Assembly (NCBI GenBank): GCA_020740775.1
Contig: JAHEWK010000017.1
Span: 372,001-436,000 of the forward strand
Direction: 5' to 3'
Length of the DNA: 64,000 bases
DNA from: Ilyonectria destructans
Lineage: Eukaryota; Ascomycota; Sordariomycetes; Hypocreales; Nectriaceae
The notes below the pieces were generated by a model that was given only the letters and a program-made list of their open reading frames with translations, was not told where the DNA came from and ran no database searches. The position numbers and the translations under genes are program-made. Position 1 is the first letter of the stretch. Each line of letters begins with the position of its first letter. This document shows positions 10,734 to 22,308 of this stretch, one piece after another.

Positions 10734-11069
10734 GGTGGAGTCTTCCAAAGTCGGCATGTTGGCTTCAAAGGGCGTATAAGCGGCGAGAAGTATTTGGTGA
10801 AGGGCGTTATTCTTGCTGTATCACGTATCTTCTTCCCACGGATACACAGAGTACCAACATCAATCTGGTACGGGCGCAAAGGGGTAGTTATCAACGTGCA
10901 GTTGCGCGGGCGATACATTCTGGGTGTCTCGCCCATTTGTCCAAAACGGTGCAAATCAGCGACGGACCCACCACCAACAAGCGCATCTCGGGGAGTTGCT
11001 CGCGGCGACGGCTGCACGAGGATGTAAACCCTCGGGCGGGCTTCTTTTTGTACAGGGTTCGTCATAGGA
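10734..11069. other. Short intergenic spacer upstream of the C45-family gene
   Basis: This 336-bp gap lies between the start of the C45-family gene and the end of the Zn2Cys6 regulator, both on the reverse strand. It should contain the regulator's 3' UTR and the acyltransferase promoter. Overlapping ORFs on the forward strand show no domain. No site can be named. Confidence 0.4.
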
Positions 11070-12882
11070 TCACAGGACAAAGTCGTCGCCCATGTCTTCG
11101 GCAATCCGGCCAAGATCTGTGCGGCTGCTCGTCGCCTCCTCGGCGGCATGCACCTTTTCGACAAAGGCGCACGCGTTGACAAAGTGCTTGCCCGTACGGC
11201 TGTAGTCTCGGATCTGCTGGAGCGTCCAGTCCCGGTAGATGGGGTCTTTGGCCTCAATCGCCGCCATGATGAGTGGCACCGGCCATATTTTGGTCGGCGG
11301 GGCTTCCGTTCTCGGCCGCTTCAGCTTCTGGTAGAAGCGGCGGGTGATGGTGATGATTCTTTCCGCGTGTTGACTCTCCGTGTACATGGGTTCGTGGGGT
11401 CGGTAGACTCTCGACGCGTAAATCTCTACGGTGTGGAAGAGGGCGCTGGTGGTGAGGTATATGGATAGGACCTTGTTCTCGGCGGCTTTCGTCTCACTGA
11501 TGGTATCGAGATCCTGGGCTGGTCAGCTAATGCTTGCCACTCCCATCACCACAGTGCTTCTCACTCACCCGTTTGATGTCGTCCAAGGACGCCCTGACAT
11601 CCGCTTCACAGCCATCATCCGATGTGCTTCCGCTTCTGGATATCTTTCCCAGTAGAGCGACCAACCGGCAAGTGGCGACGTACAAGGGCATGTGTGCCTC
11701 ATCCCACCGCCGTTCTTTTTTGGGATACAACAGCTTGTATTCCTTTTGTAGAAAGTCGTGAGATTTCTCTACAGCCCTCATCAGCCCCGCATCGTCCCCC
11801 ATAGACTGGATGATGCGGTCATTCCCCCGACAAAAGAGGACCGCACGTGCGTCGAGAAAGCAAAACCACACTGCCATTCTGACGTAGACAGAATGTGATT
11901 GGTCATGGCCCCGGCGCTCCAGAAGCAAAGCTTCAAGGTTCAGCATCCGCCTCAGAGCTACACGTCGTGAAAGGATGAGATCTGTCCAGGCCAGGAAGTA
12001 GAGAGTCACGGAGACGGCGTCCAGATCATCACCTTGAGCTAGAAGCGCGAACCAGTTCTGACTGGCCTCGTCGGTTGCGTTGGCAGACAACAGATCAACC
12101 CCCAGCTGGTCTCCAAGACCAGCAAGGCTCTTCTCGTAGTGCTCCATGGCGTTGGCCTCTGAACCTACAGTCCCGTTGCAAAACAGATGGGCAGCGGTCC
12201 ACGCATAAAGGGATGATATCACGAACGGATGACTGGAGTTGAAGCGGTTGAAGAAGTAGGTGTGGTGGTTCCAGCCTTGCTCCTTTGAGGTGTATTTCGT
12301 TGTCAGGTTCTGGGTATAGTGCTGTGCAAGGACGTGATCGGAAATGGCAGAAGGGGAGCTAGAGGTCAGGCCCTGCTGATCCGAGGCTGGCATGTTGAAT
12401 TCGGCGAGGACTTGAGTCGACGAATTGGCATCCAGGCTAGGAGTCTGGCCGAGGAAGTCATTGATGGTGATAGGGTCGGTCGTGGTGCTCCATAACACGG
12501 CCGAGTCCGGGGTCAGATCCCACTGCGGGCCCAGGTACGAGTCAAATATGCCGTCCATCCAGGGCATCGTTGTCGTGTCGAGCAGTGAAAGCGAGGATGC
12601 CTCTAGCAGTCGCGAGTCGTCTGCTGGAGACAATGCGTCTGTCTGCTGACTCAATTGAGGCGGACTTTGCTCTTGCGACGTATTCGCGTCTCCCGAGGCC
12701 TTCCGCTTCTTCTCGCGTCGCCCCGACTGAGCCCTGATATTCTCCGTCTCATCGCGAAACTCAAACACTTGCGTTGACGGGTCATAGACGCATTTGACGT
12801 GTGAGCGTCGGCACGGCGAACAGCGTGGCTTCAAGGTGTCACAACTGAGCTTCCGCCTGGCACAAGTGTTGCATGGAGACAT
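11070..12882 (-). CDS. Zn(II)2Cys6 transcription factor
   Basis: Starting at ATG 12882 the protein reads MSPCNTCARRKLSCD, with six cysteines spaced C-x2-C-x6-C-x6-C-x2-C-x6-C, the binuclear zinc cluster of fungal regulators that bind CGG-type sites. Choosing 12882 rather than the upstream ATG at 12912 puts the cluster at the extreme N-terminus, as is common. A basic segment (GRREKKRKASGD) follows, then an acidic, serine-rich linker and a fungal transcription-factor middle region (VTLYFLAWTDLILSRR, VRMAVWFCFLDARAVLFCRG). An intron at about 11514-11568 joins DIKR to DLDTISETKA, giving about 585 residues ending at 11070. It is nuclear by family. Its position between the C45-family gene and the permease, on the same strand, makes it a candidate local regulator. 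Confidence 0.9.
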
Positions 12883-13501
12883 GATAAATGGTGTCGTAGA
12901 TTTGTAGCACAATGAAGACGGGAAAGTTGGGAACCAAGAACGCCATGGTTCGGAACTCAGATGATGATTATCAGTAGCCGGAGTGACTGTATCACGTGAT
13001 ATTTTATCGGAACTTGTAGACAGGCCTTACACAGCCAAGACACTAGGAACCGAAAATCAAGACGGTGAGGTTCGATAATTGAAGTCATTAAATGTTCTCT
13101 AATTCTCTTGATCACCTTCACGTCATTCAATGGGTATATATCAAGTTGCATCGTGTCGACGATCATGGCGGCTTTGAGCCAGATGACACGTGGGGTCTAA
13201 CGCTATACAGCTACTCGCCTACCCTAGAGCGACACCTGGCGTGCTTAACATTATCAGTCTGTCATAGTTAAAGCTGCTCTGTGGCAAATGCATTTATAAT
13301 GGCTTGTTACAACTGGAAGCCCAGTTGAAAGCGTTTAAAATTCAAGTATCAATGATCAACTATGACAATTTGCACTGTACTAATATGAAATTCCCCATTT
13401 CCATAAGCAGACTAACAAACAGGTAATATTCAAAGTTCACCCAGGCAAGATTGTACCACTATGAAGCCATACAAAACTGGGGCTATTGAAGATAAATAGG
13501 A
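12883..13501. other. Intergenic spacer between regulator and permease
   Basis: About 620 bp of relatively AT-rich DNA without a convincing ORF. It contains the promoter of the Zn2Cys6 gene at its left end and the 3' flank of the permease gene at its right. I see no repeat or RNA gene. Confidence 0.45.
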
Positions 13502-15605
13502 TTACCAAATGTATCTGAACGAGGGCTGCTGCTGGTCGGTCAAATCCGAATCGTCCTCTGGGGTATGCACACTGCCACTGTCCTCTGCCTGAAGGCGGTC
13601 ACGGCGACGGTTCTGAAACTTGATGTGGGCCCTAAGGGAGAATACAGTCAACACCTGGGGGATAAAACATTAATGATAATTTATCAAACTCACAGCAGTA
13701 CGAGCTCCAAGAATATCATGGCGGACACGGAAGAGTAGAAGCCTCTAAAGGCCGTTTGGTACTGGGGGGCCTCGGTCTCAATGAAGAACTGGGGCCCGGT
13801 GAACTGACCCAAGCAGTATCCCAGGAACATCATGACCTTCAAGTTAAAATTAGCGTCTGACTCAGTCAAAGCGGCCACTCAGTGTGTCTGCTTACACTTG
13901 CGGTCGACTTCTTCGTAAATCCTGCAATATTCGATGAGATCATGCTCATGCCTAGGCCGAAAGGAACGGTGTTGACATAGAGGACTACACGCCTGTTAGG
14001 TACAAGTTGTAATTACTAGAATAATAAACACTTACTGTAGAAAGACGCAAGTCGTCCCTGCTGGTTGGATTCGGGGAGGTCTATGGCATTGTTAGAATCG
14101 TTGATTGCAATTGACCGTTATCCACTGTCGAGAACACTCACTTCCCACCAAGACGGCGCCAATCAGGACGATGATGTTCGTGGAAATCATGACGTAGCAC
14201 CGGGTGTTTCTGAAACGGCTACAGAACCAGCCACTAGAGGGAAATCAGCAGTGTGGCGCAGAAGATTTCAACGAATGTCGGCTCTTACGCAAAGACCACA
14301 GAAACAAGGTGGATCGTGTTGGAGGGCATGCTCATCAAGGTAGCCTGGCGGCTGGTGTAGCCAAGAGTCTCGGTCAACACAATCTTGGAGAACTGGTATA
14401 CCGTTAGAAGATGTTATTGTCGAGTTGTCCAGCTCACTCACCGAGGTCAGGCCTCCTCCCTGCAAGCATTGGAGAAAGGCGTGAAGTGCTAGAATCCAGG
14501 GTTGTGGGTCGGTCAGGCATTCCTTGACCTGATCAAACTTGTACTCAGTATTCCTGATGCTCGTGTGGTTCTCCATGACCTATGGGGTTATTAGCAAGCC
14601 TGCGTTTAGAATATGGAGTGGGAGCTCCTGACTCTGGCTGTGGCAATCTTCCTCTCCCTCTTGTTGAGAAACCATGCACTGACTGGCGAGGATGGCACGC
14701 CAAAGAAGATGATCATACCCCAGAGCAGGGTCAACGGTCCGAAGACCAGGTAGATGATCTGCCAGATGGCGTATTTGGAACCTGTGTGATCTTTACCGGA
14801 GACTCCGTAGGTGATTGCGTCGGCAATGAAGGCGCCAACAGCACTGGCAGACCACCACAAGGAGGTGCGAAGCGGTTGTTCGTCACGGGTCCAGTACTGG
14901 GAAATGAGAATGGTGAGGATCGGCGACATGCATGTTTCAAAGACTCCGAGGAAGACTCGGTTGACGCAAAGCGTTGCGAAACTGGTCGTGAATGCCGTCG
15001 TGGTAGCAGTCAGGCCCCAGAGGAAAATCATGACACCAAAGTATCGGCCGCTGGGCAGAATTAGCCAAGGTATGAGGTAGCTGTATAGAAGCTGCGACGT
15101 ACATGGGAAGCTTCTGCATCAGGAGAGAGCTAGGGTACTGCCAGACCAGATATCCAAGGTAGAATATGGAGGATGACCAACTATATTGCTGGCCCACAAG
15201 GTGCTGTTTGTGTTAGATTTAGCGACGCATGGACCTGACACGCATCGAGTTCAACTCACCAGGTTGTCTTTGATTCCGAAGATAGAGGCCTCAGACAAGG
15301 CAACCTTGTCAATGTAATTGAGAATATACGTGAATGCCATCTATTTGTCCATTGTCAGTCTGGGATTCTAAAGGTTGGATACGTCACATTTGGGGCCTTA
15401 CAAGAGGGAGAAGTATCGTATCAAGCTTCCATCGGACTCTCCTGCCCTCCTTGGAGCTGTACACTAGCTCGTGTGGAGGACAGTCGTCGCTCTCGACATC
15501 GCCGGAGCTGACCTTGGTCTTGTCGCCAAAGTCATCGACAAACTCACCCACCCCGACAGACGAGTTGGTCGGCATGGTTGTTACTTTCTTAGAGGTACTC
15601 TCCAT
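13502..15605 (-). CDS. MFS permease, allantoate/Dal5-like anion:cation symporter family
   Basis: A multi-exon gene read from ATG 15605 to TAA at 13502-13504. The N-terminus is cytosolic and acidic (MESTSKKVTTMPTNSSVGVG), leading to RWKLDTILLPL and a first membrane segment containing TYILNYIDKVALSEASIFG. That is the usual start of Dal5-like transporters (LNYIDR/K). Further exons give QYSWSSSIFYLGYLVWQYP, CVNRVFLGVFETCMSPILTI (the E-x-x motif of transmembrane segment 4), QPLRTSLWWSASAVGAFIAD, WQIIYLVFGPLTLLWGMIIF and the loop block AWFLNKRERKIATARVR. The C-terminal tail is polar (FQNRRRDRL...SFRYIW). Family members carry allantoate, ureidosuccinate, nicotinate or small peptides across the plasma membrane; the substrate is unknown. 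Neighbouring hydrolases on the same strand suggest uptake of an amide-type nitrogen source. Confidence 0.88.
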
Positions 15606-16055
15606 TGGGACGGTTCAGGTAAATATGTCTTGAGGGATGCGTCACAGAAGGTTGTGCTTGGTCGTGTGAGCCGAGTGGTCCCAACCCATTGAGGGCATGC
15701 GACCCCGGAGTAATTATATCTTGAAGAACATCGCATTTCCATGAAACTAAATGAATGGCTGAAGCTGAGACTGGGGTAAATTGGCGGAGAAGCGGAGGTG
15801 GTGGGGGAGAGGTCTCGCTCATCTGGCTGAAAGAGGAATAAAGCAGTTCTCGGTTCGCCCCGTCAACCGTTTCTGGACGATTGCGCGAGGAGACGAGATA
15901 GGGCACATGCACCAATCTAATAAACTTTCTCCACTGGAACCGGTCTGTACGCTAGTTATCATTGCTGAGCGGGGCTTACGGAGTAGTACGATAGAGTCAA
16001 CGCGTGGACATGGTCTGTGGGAATAGTGTTATCAACATGGGAGCCACTCTTAGCC
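15606..16055. other. Intergenic spacer between permease and M20 amidohydrolase
   Basis: About 450 bp with no supported gene. It includes the permease promoter side and the 3' flank of the M20 gene. Short ORFs on both strands lack any recognisable feature. Confidence 0.4.
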
Positions 16056-17341
16056 TCAATCCGATGGCTCCTTATCGTTGAAATCTCTCATCGCGCCCTC
16101 TGCAACCTCATCATCCGTCAATACCCTCCAACCCAGCAAGGCCATTCCCTTGGCACAAGAGATAGCCACGTCGTGAGCGGCATCCGTGCCTGCTGCAGTC
16201 GCAAACCCACGCTGATGCGGCATCGCGTCCTTTGGTGCGGGGATTCCAAAGGATCCGTGGAACGCGGGCACAACGTACGATACATTGCCCATGTCGGTCG
16301 AAAAAGTAACAGGCTCGTCGTTTCTTTCAATCACTTTTCCGCCCATGAGAGTCATGGCTCGGGTAAATTCTCGACTAAGGGTGCTGTTGATTCGAAGATC
16401 TTTGTATGTAGGAGTGCTGACACAGGTGAGTAGACGATCATGGAACTTGGTGGGATACTCAACTGGATATAGTTCAATGTGCAACCCGTGGCCGCGGCAG
16501 CAGCTTCAAAGCAAGCCTTTACACGGGTGAGCAGTGCCTCGCCCCGTTGCAGAGTCGGGCTGCGTATATAGTAGTTCACCCTCGAGTACTCTGGAATAAC
16601 GTTGGGGACTCTTCCACCATCTTCAATAACCCCGTGGATGCGCTCGTCGGGCTGCAATTGCTGCCTCAGCATTGAGATACTCGTGTACGCGGCCACGGCA
16701 GCGTCGAGAGCATTCACGCCCTTCCACGGTTCTCCTCCAGCATGTGCAGACCGTCCATGGAACTCGACCCGGAGCTTGAGGCTAGCGATGAACTTGACGC
16801 CGGCCAAAGCGTTGAAGCCGGGAGGAAAGTGATGGTCTGCGGTCGGATGCATCATGATGGCTGCAGCAACATCGCCACGGAACGCCCCAGCTTCTAAGAG
16901 CTTGACCTTGCCTGCACCGCCCTCCTCGGCTGGTGTACCCAAGATACGAACTCGCCCCTTGACGCCAAGGGTTTTGACAGTCTCGGCCAAACCAACAAAG
17001 CCAGCCAGGGATGATGTCGCGATTAGGTTGTGGCCGCAAGCATGGCCAATATCCGGTAAAGCGTCATACTCTGCGCAGAAAATCACCAGCCGTCCACCGA
17101 CGCCAATCTCGGCCTCGAAGGAAGTGTCAATGCCGTAGGCGCCACGAGTGACGGTGTAACCCTGCGTCTCAAGAAATGCCGTGATGGCGTCGTGTGCGGT
17201 GAATTCCTTGTAGCACAGCTCTGGATTATCGTGGATCTTTTGGTTGACGGCTCTTAGCTGTTGCGAGCACGCGGCTATCGCTGCTGAGACTTCGGAGATC
17301 GGGAGCTGTTCATTAGATGACGCAGTTTGGAAGGACGACAT
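16056..17341 (-). CDS. Peptidase M20-family amidohydrolase (aminoacylase-1-like 2 / M20D2-like)
   Basis: The start at ATG 17341 gives MSSFQTASSNEQL. Motifs follow in the order expected for M20 metallo-amidohydrolases: HDNPELCYKE, a metal-ligand block IGHACGHNLIATSS, TPAEEGGAGKVKLLEAGAF with the catalytic-type Glu-Glu pair, MMHPTADHH, then the dimerisation-domain signature HGRSAHAGGEPWKGVNALDA. A 47-bp intron beginning GTTGAGT near 16470 joins GCTLNYI to PTYKDLRINSTLSREF; read without it the gene looks frameshifted. The C-terminal part (STDMGNVSYVVPAFHGSFGI and a later AAGTDAAHDVA) carries the last histidines. Length is about 412 residues, normal for the family. These cytosolic enzymes remove acyl or aminoacyl groups from amides or dipeptides. 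The gene lies directly upstream of the Dal5-like permease on the same strand. Confidence 0.9.
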
Positions 17342-19239
17342 TTTGGAGATTTCGATGAAATGACATCAAAGCGCAGAATCAGAGGAACATGCGCTCCAAT
17401 AAATACTTCTTGAACATAGAGTTCTTCGACGCTTCCGCCCATGTGGAGAACGTCATTGTCGTTCCGCGTTCGGCGTGGCACACCAAGTTCCAAGACATCT
17501 ACATTCCTCGCTTGCACATCCGCGGTAGTGCACGAAATCATCGTCATTGAGGGATCATTTTTACACAAGTTTTTAGCTTTCCTAGATCCGGACAGATGCA
17601 GCCGTTTCAAGGGACACGCTAGGTATTTTGGTGTGTAGGGTAACGTGGAAAGGTATCTCGTACGGAGCGCGCGTCGCATTGAACATAGATAGTCAAAGAA
17701 CACCCCGATGTACTGGTTACATGGTGTGATGTCAATGGATAATATACGAATTAATGGCCTGATGGAGAATGTGGAGAGGTCTCACAGAGAACGGCCTTGC
17801 GTCATGATGCCGTAGATATGCCTGAGTGGGCAGACACAAGGGAGTCAGATGAAAGTCCGGATTGGGTTCGCTCGCAAATCTCGTACCACCTTAAGTATGT
17901 AGCCTGCAGAGGACCCAAGAACTAATTCGCCAAGACTACTTGGAAAATACGAGCAGGGTCAACCTTTCCGGTGCCATGCCTCAGAAGCAAAACCAGCGGC
18001 TAATAGACAACTAATCCATCTAGTCCGTACGCAAATGTGTGCGCTAAAAATTAGTTCATCCTGCAGCGAAGCTCTGGGGAATACAGCAAATGCACCAATG
18101 TACTCTACCTACATGAAGGTGGAGTCACTGATCACCAATTTGACGTCCCGTCGCATTCCGAGAAGCGGCTAACTGATCAGGCCAGGATTGGAATGCATAC
18201 CCCAGCAGGAGGAGCTGATATCAGCGTATATAGAGATACCTAAATGTGACAGGTCTCCCAAGGGTTTGTCCATCGGCCCTCCAATCGTTCCTCAGGGGAA
18301 ACGGACGATGTACTTCGCACCTCTAACTATTTACGTACATGCAATTGGGCCTGCTGTGTAGTGTGCGCCTTGGACGTTGGGAAATTCATTCTCCCGACTG
18401 GTCAGATTCCCGAGTCGAAGCATGACAATTTGCAGTCCATGGCGATCGCATGCCCGGCATTTTGTACATACGGAAATGGACCGAGGTGCGGGGAAAACAA
18501 AAGGAAGTTTTCAGCCACAGTTGAACACCAGGAACAGTTTTATCTAATCAATTGGCGGGCAACAATTAGCTAATATGCGTCATTTTCTGTCTTTCATCCT
18601 CCGCTGAGGCGGGGCAGCCGAATTATAGCAGCGAGTAGCTTCAATTTCTTCGTCACCATAGCATTGAAGTCACACACTTCTAAGGTCAGCACAGAAAGAG
18701 CTCCGGGGTAGAGCTTTTCGTTTGACTCCCAAATGTAACAATGACGGACCCTCAGGGGGAACTCGATTTATATCACCTTCTGCTAAACTACAAACAACCT
18801 CAATCGGCCTCTAATCGTTAATACTATCCTATGGCGTCAGGGAATGAGGGCAAAGCCTTCCTCAATTGGATAAGCCATGCATATCCGGTGAGCTATCACA
18901 CGCCTCTCACACAGCCACGACAGAAATTGCAGCTAATTAGAAATTCACAACGACTGACCGCTTCTCTAACGCTGATTTCAGCCCAATGATAAAGTAGACT
19001 AGTCAGCACGCGTTATTCGACGCGTGGCTGATGGGCTTGTGTATCCCGAACGCCATTCTGCCGCTATAGACCGCTTGTATCTTTGTTTGGCTATATAGCA
19101 GTTAGGGTTTTCCACTTCATCTCTCGCCTTTACTTCCCAGTCTTAGTAAATATCTATTCGGTTAGCTAAGAGACAATCAACTGTCGAATTACCCACGACC
19201 CTGAAAACAACACGAGCAGAAAAATATAAAAAAAACACA
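17342..19239. other. Long intergenic region, no supported gene
   Basis: About 1.9 kb. It includes the promoter of the M20 gene and, at the right end, the promoter and 5' UTR of the small membrane protein; the last bases before its ATG are an A-rich leader. A 70-codon ORF at 18361-18573 lacks any feature. A short run from ATG 18832 (MASGNEGKAFLNWISHAYP) ending at a GTGAGC donor-like site could be a first exon but leads to nothing recognisable. Confidence 0.45.
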
Positions 19240-19590
19240 ATGCCAAGCATCTCCGCTCTCACGATCTATATCTTTGGCGCCAGCGCCTTCAACCACGGTG
19301 TCAGCAACCTTGTATCGCAACGCAAAGCGCTCGCCTCCAAGCAATTACCCGACTCGGCCCTTCCAGCTCTCAATGGCTTCTCGGTCGCCATAATTGGCAT
19401 CGGCATCTACTACATGCTCGCGGCGTATCAGGAGAATCGAGCGTTCTTCGCTATGACGCTCGCTCGGTTCATCTCAGCAAGAATCTTCTGGGCACAGGGC
19501 CCTGCTTGGCAAGTCATAGCCACGTGGGAAGCTGTCTCGGCTGTCATGACAGGCGTTGCTTTGGTTTGGGACATTTCAAGAGAGGCGTAG
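19240..19590 (+). CDS. Small multi-pass membrane protein, DUF4267-like
   Basis: Single-exon ORF of 116 residues preceded by an A-rich leader (GAAAAATATAAAAAAAACAC). Three to four hydrophobic segments are visible: ISALTIYIFGASAFNHGVSN, NGFSVAIIGIGIYYMLAAYQ, FFAMTLARFISARIFW and a C-terminal VSAVMTGVALVWDI. The layout, with a conserved R in the third segment, matches small fungal DUF4267 membrane proteins, whose biochemical role is unknown and which often sit beside secondary-metabolite or accessory genes. No such biosynthetic genes lie next to it here. It is flanked by 1.9 kb of empty DNA on the left and the HET gene on the right, on the opposite strand. Confidence 0.7.
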   Translation: MPSISALTIYIFGASAFNHGVSNLVSQRKALASKQLPDSALPALNGFSVAIIGIGIYYMLAAYQENRAFFAMTLARFISARIFWAQGPAWQVIATWEAVSAVMTGVALVWDISREA

Positions 19591-20063
19591 GACATGAGTG
19601 GCGATCTTGAGGCGCTTGGTGACCATTCTAGTTCAGCGTATGGCTTGTTTTGTGCTGCGGGATGTGAAAGACAGTGTTTTGGGTGTTTAGAATAAACACA
19701 AAAAAGTTCGACACTTTACCAATATGGGAAAGATTGAGCCCAAACTTGAAGTTTGTGTGAGGGGTTGCGAAAGTACTGTTAGGTCACCGTCGTTATCCAC
19801 CTGATCACCATCTACGGGTGCACCATAGGCCAGACATTTGAATCAGGATACCTGCTCACAGACGAATAAATTGCAAACTTCGCCTGTGGCTAGAAATTAC
19901 TTTTGCCGACTAACTGATCTATCTTCTTTACGTCTGGGCTCTCAAAGCTACACTCTCGATATGTTTTGAAGTTTGGCAAAGGATCTTGCCTGGGAGGAAC
20001 TGATCTAGTACGTAGCTCGAACGAAAAAAGTAGTAAAATATGAACCCACCATCGAGCAAAATA

Positions 20064-22308
20064 CTACATCACCTGAACTTCCTCCTTCATCAAGGATTGT
20101 AGGGATCTGCCCCTATTTAAAATACCCTTCTCATGCTGTATTCCAAACCAACTCAAACCGTTATCTCCAAGAAACCCAAGTCCTAGACGCCTAAACATAC
20201 CAGCGTGCGTTTTACTCGCCCGGAGCACAATCACAGTTCCGTAGAGGCCGTCTCGATCGCGTTGAACATGTAATAAGACGCACCAAACATCAATAAAAGA
20301 AGGGGATGTAGTGCTGGAACCTGAAGCAAGACCACTTGGATGTCGGTCCAGCGCTGCCTCGGCAAGAGGGCTACTCGTATCGGGATGAAGGAGGAGGGCA
20401 GCGTAGCGAGGTTGCTCTCTCGTATCAATGGGATGAAGTCCAGGACCCGCTCTCCCATAGCATATTTCCGATCTCTCCGCTATGAATGTATCACTATCCT
20501 GTAGAATAGCTTTCCTCAATGGAGCGCGGAGGTGAAGAACACCTTTGCTAACCGACCCGTATGGATTCAACGGGCTAATGGTATCGTAAGTGATGTCGAT
20601 AACTTCCACCAAAACTTGAGGGGGTGGTGATGAGGTCCTCGCGCATGAGCGAAACTTAATCCGAACTTTGCCAACAGAGGCCCATGTCCACGAAGGCCCA
20701 TCTTCTTTTTCAGACACTGGACGCTTGTCATTCAGTCTGACATACCACGCAAGCCCAAACGGAATGTCTTCTTTCCAAAGGCCTACAGCATAGGTTACGC
20801 TGTGAGCCTGGTGAAATAATGCTGCTAAACCGGAAACAGCATTGAGGTTGTCGGAAATAAACGACAACTCCTTGTCGCTGTAGCTCTCAACCATGACATA
20901 CCATATGTCAAATTGTTTAGACAAAGACCGGAGATCTCTCGAGGACTTGTTGGCCGCGATCGCAGTGTAGAGAGAGAGCCGTAGTCGTTCAGAAATCCAG
21001 GCGTTGCTGCCCTGCGCCGGAGGCGGCATTGGTCGTGGGACTGGGCGGGTTTCCTGTGCTTCACCCATTGAACAGATCCAACTCATTTGCTTCCCAAACA
21101 TCAAACAGCGAGAAGAGAGTATTCTTTCTTGCAGAATCCAGCCTCGAGGGCTCAGATAGTCGGGTCCATTGCATGTGGTGGCCAGTGTCACCTCTTTTTG
21201 GAGGGAGGCGCTCTCCGTCGAAATAGATATCGAGACTTTGCATGGACGGTACAAATAGGGGTCTCGATTCACGAAAAGTCCTGTGTGAGCGCTCTGGGCA
21301 CTTTCGCCGTATATGGTGAGCACGGCGTAGCGATAGATGTCGCCCATCTTTGGTAGCTCTCGGGCTAGATCCTGCTTGTCGTCTTGGATGATACAGAAAG
21401 CGTCTATCCATATATATCTGTAGTTGAGCCCCCTCGCGACTTTAATCGCGTCTGCAAACGTTTGAGGCAATGTTTGAATAGGGAGGCATCGTTTGTGAGC
21501 CCTGTAATTGGACTTGGTTGTGAGGACCCGTTTGCCGTCACCCCACGCATAGCTCAGCACGATGTATGGGCCTTTTGTTTGAGCGTTGGATTCTTCAAGA
21601 AAGGGGTTATCAAATTGGTCAATATTGATAAGCCGGGTGGGTAGCGGGGTTTTAGTTCCTATAGGATGATTGATTTTGCAGTGTGAATGTTGATCAAGGC
21701 ACTGACGGAGCCAGAGGTAGGCCAACTCAAGGTTTGTCGATGAGCCCGTAAACGAATCAATGTCACGGGCTTTACTGGAATTTGACGGCGTCACTTCAGG
21801 AACAGACTTGTCGACTCTGCGCCGTTTGCTTTGTCGTGTTTCCGTATTTCCAATCACTACAGGTGCCTGGGAATTGTTTGCAGGCGACGAGGATCCGACA
21901 TCGTCAAAAGAGTATGCATCTGGTATAAAATATCAGTACATCATTAACACAGAGTGGAGTGGTGGAATTCACACCTGGAATAGACTCAATGAGATACAAA
22001 GCAGAAGTTCCTTGCCGGCTGATGACAGTGACAGAGGAGATGTTCTGGCTCAGTGAGGATGCATGGCGTGTTACGCGCGTCTTCCCATAAATCGACAGAA
22101 CAATGTGGGCCTTGAAAATCTCGCATACGTCGTTGTGGCTTTCAACGTCATTTAAATTGCCGCGCACAAGCAGACACAGGTGACACCTGGTGGCCAGGGA
22201 CGTTTCGAAGGATTGACGGGTCTGGTGCAGGACGTAGAAGAGCGTATCCGGGTAGTTGGATATTTCCAACCGGAAATCTATATTTGTGCACTCGCGGCAG
22301 AGCATTTT
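20064..22308 (-). CDS. HET-domain (heterokaryon incompatibility) protein
   Basis: Two exons. Exon 1 starts at ATG 22308 (MLCRECTNIDFRLE) or 22404 and includes CHLCLLVRG; an intron at about 21922-21980, starting GTGTGAA, joins YLIESIPG to the long exon ending at 20064, giving about 700 residues. Order of motifs: LAYLWLRQCLDQHSHC, LPTRLINIDQF, the HET core YIVLSYAWGDGKRVLTT, LPQTFADAIKVARGLNYRYI, WIDAFCIIQDDKQD and PRGWILQERILSSRCLMFG, followed by a long variable C-terminal region (GPSWTWASVG). HET proteins trigger programmed cell death on contact between genetically different mycelia. No NACHT or repeat domain is attached. Its 5' coding segment is present again, degraded, in direct repeats immediately upstream. 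Confidence 0.92.

Noticed and set aside
16352..16484. Apparent frameshift in the M20 gene
   Set aside because: A 47-bp intron with GTTGAGT donor and CAG acceptor restores the frame exactly into a conserved block.
18361..18573. 70-codon ORF in the 17.3-19.2 kb spacer
   Set aside because: No domain, signal peptide, paralogue or promoter-like context; expected by chance.
19240..21857. A secondary-metabolite cluster around the DUF4267-like gene
   Set aside because: No polyketide, peptide or terpene synthase gene or tailoring enzyme lies next to it.
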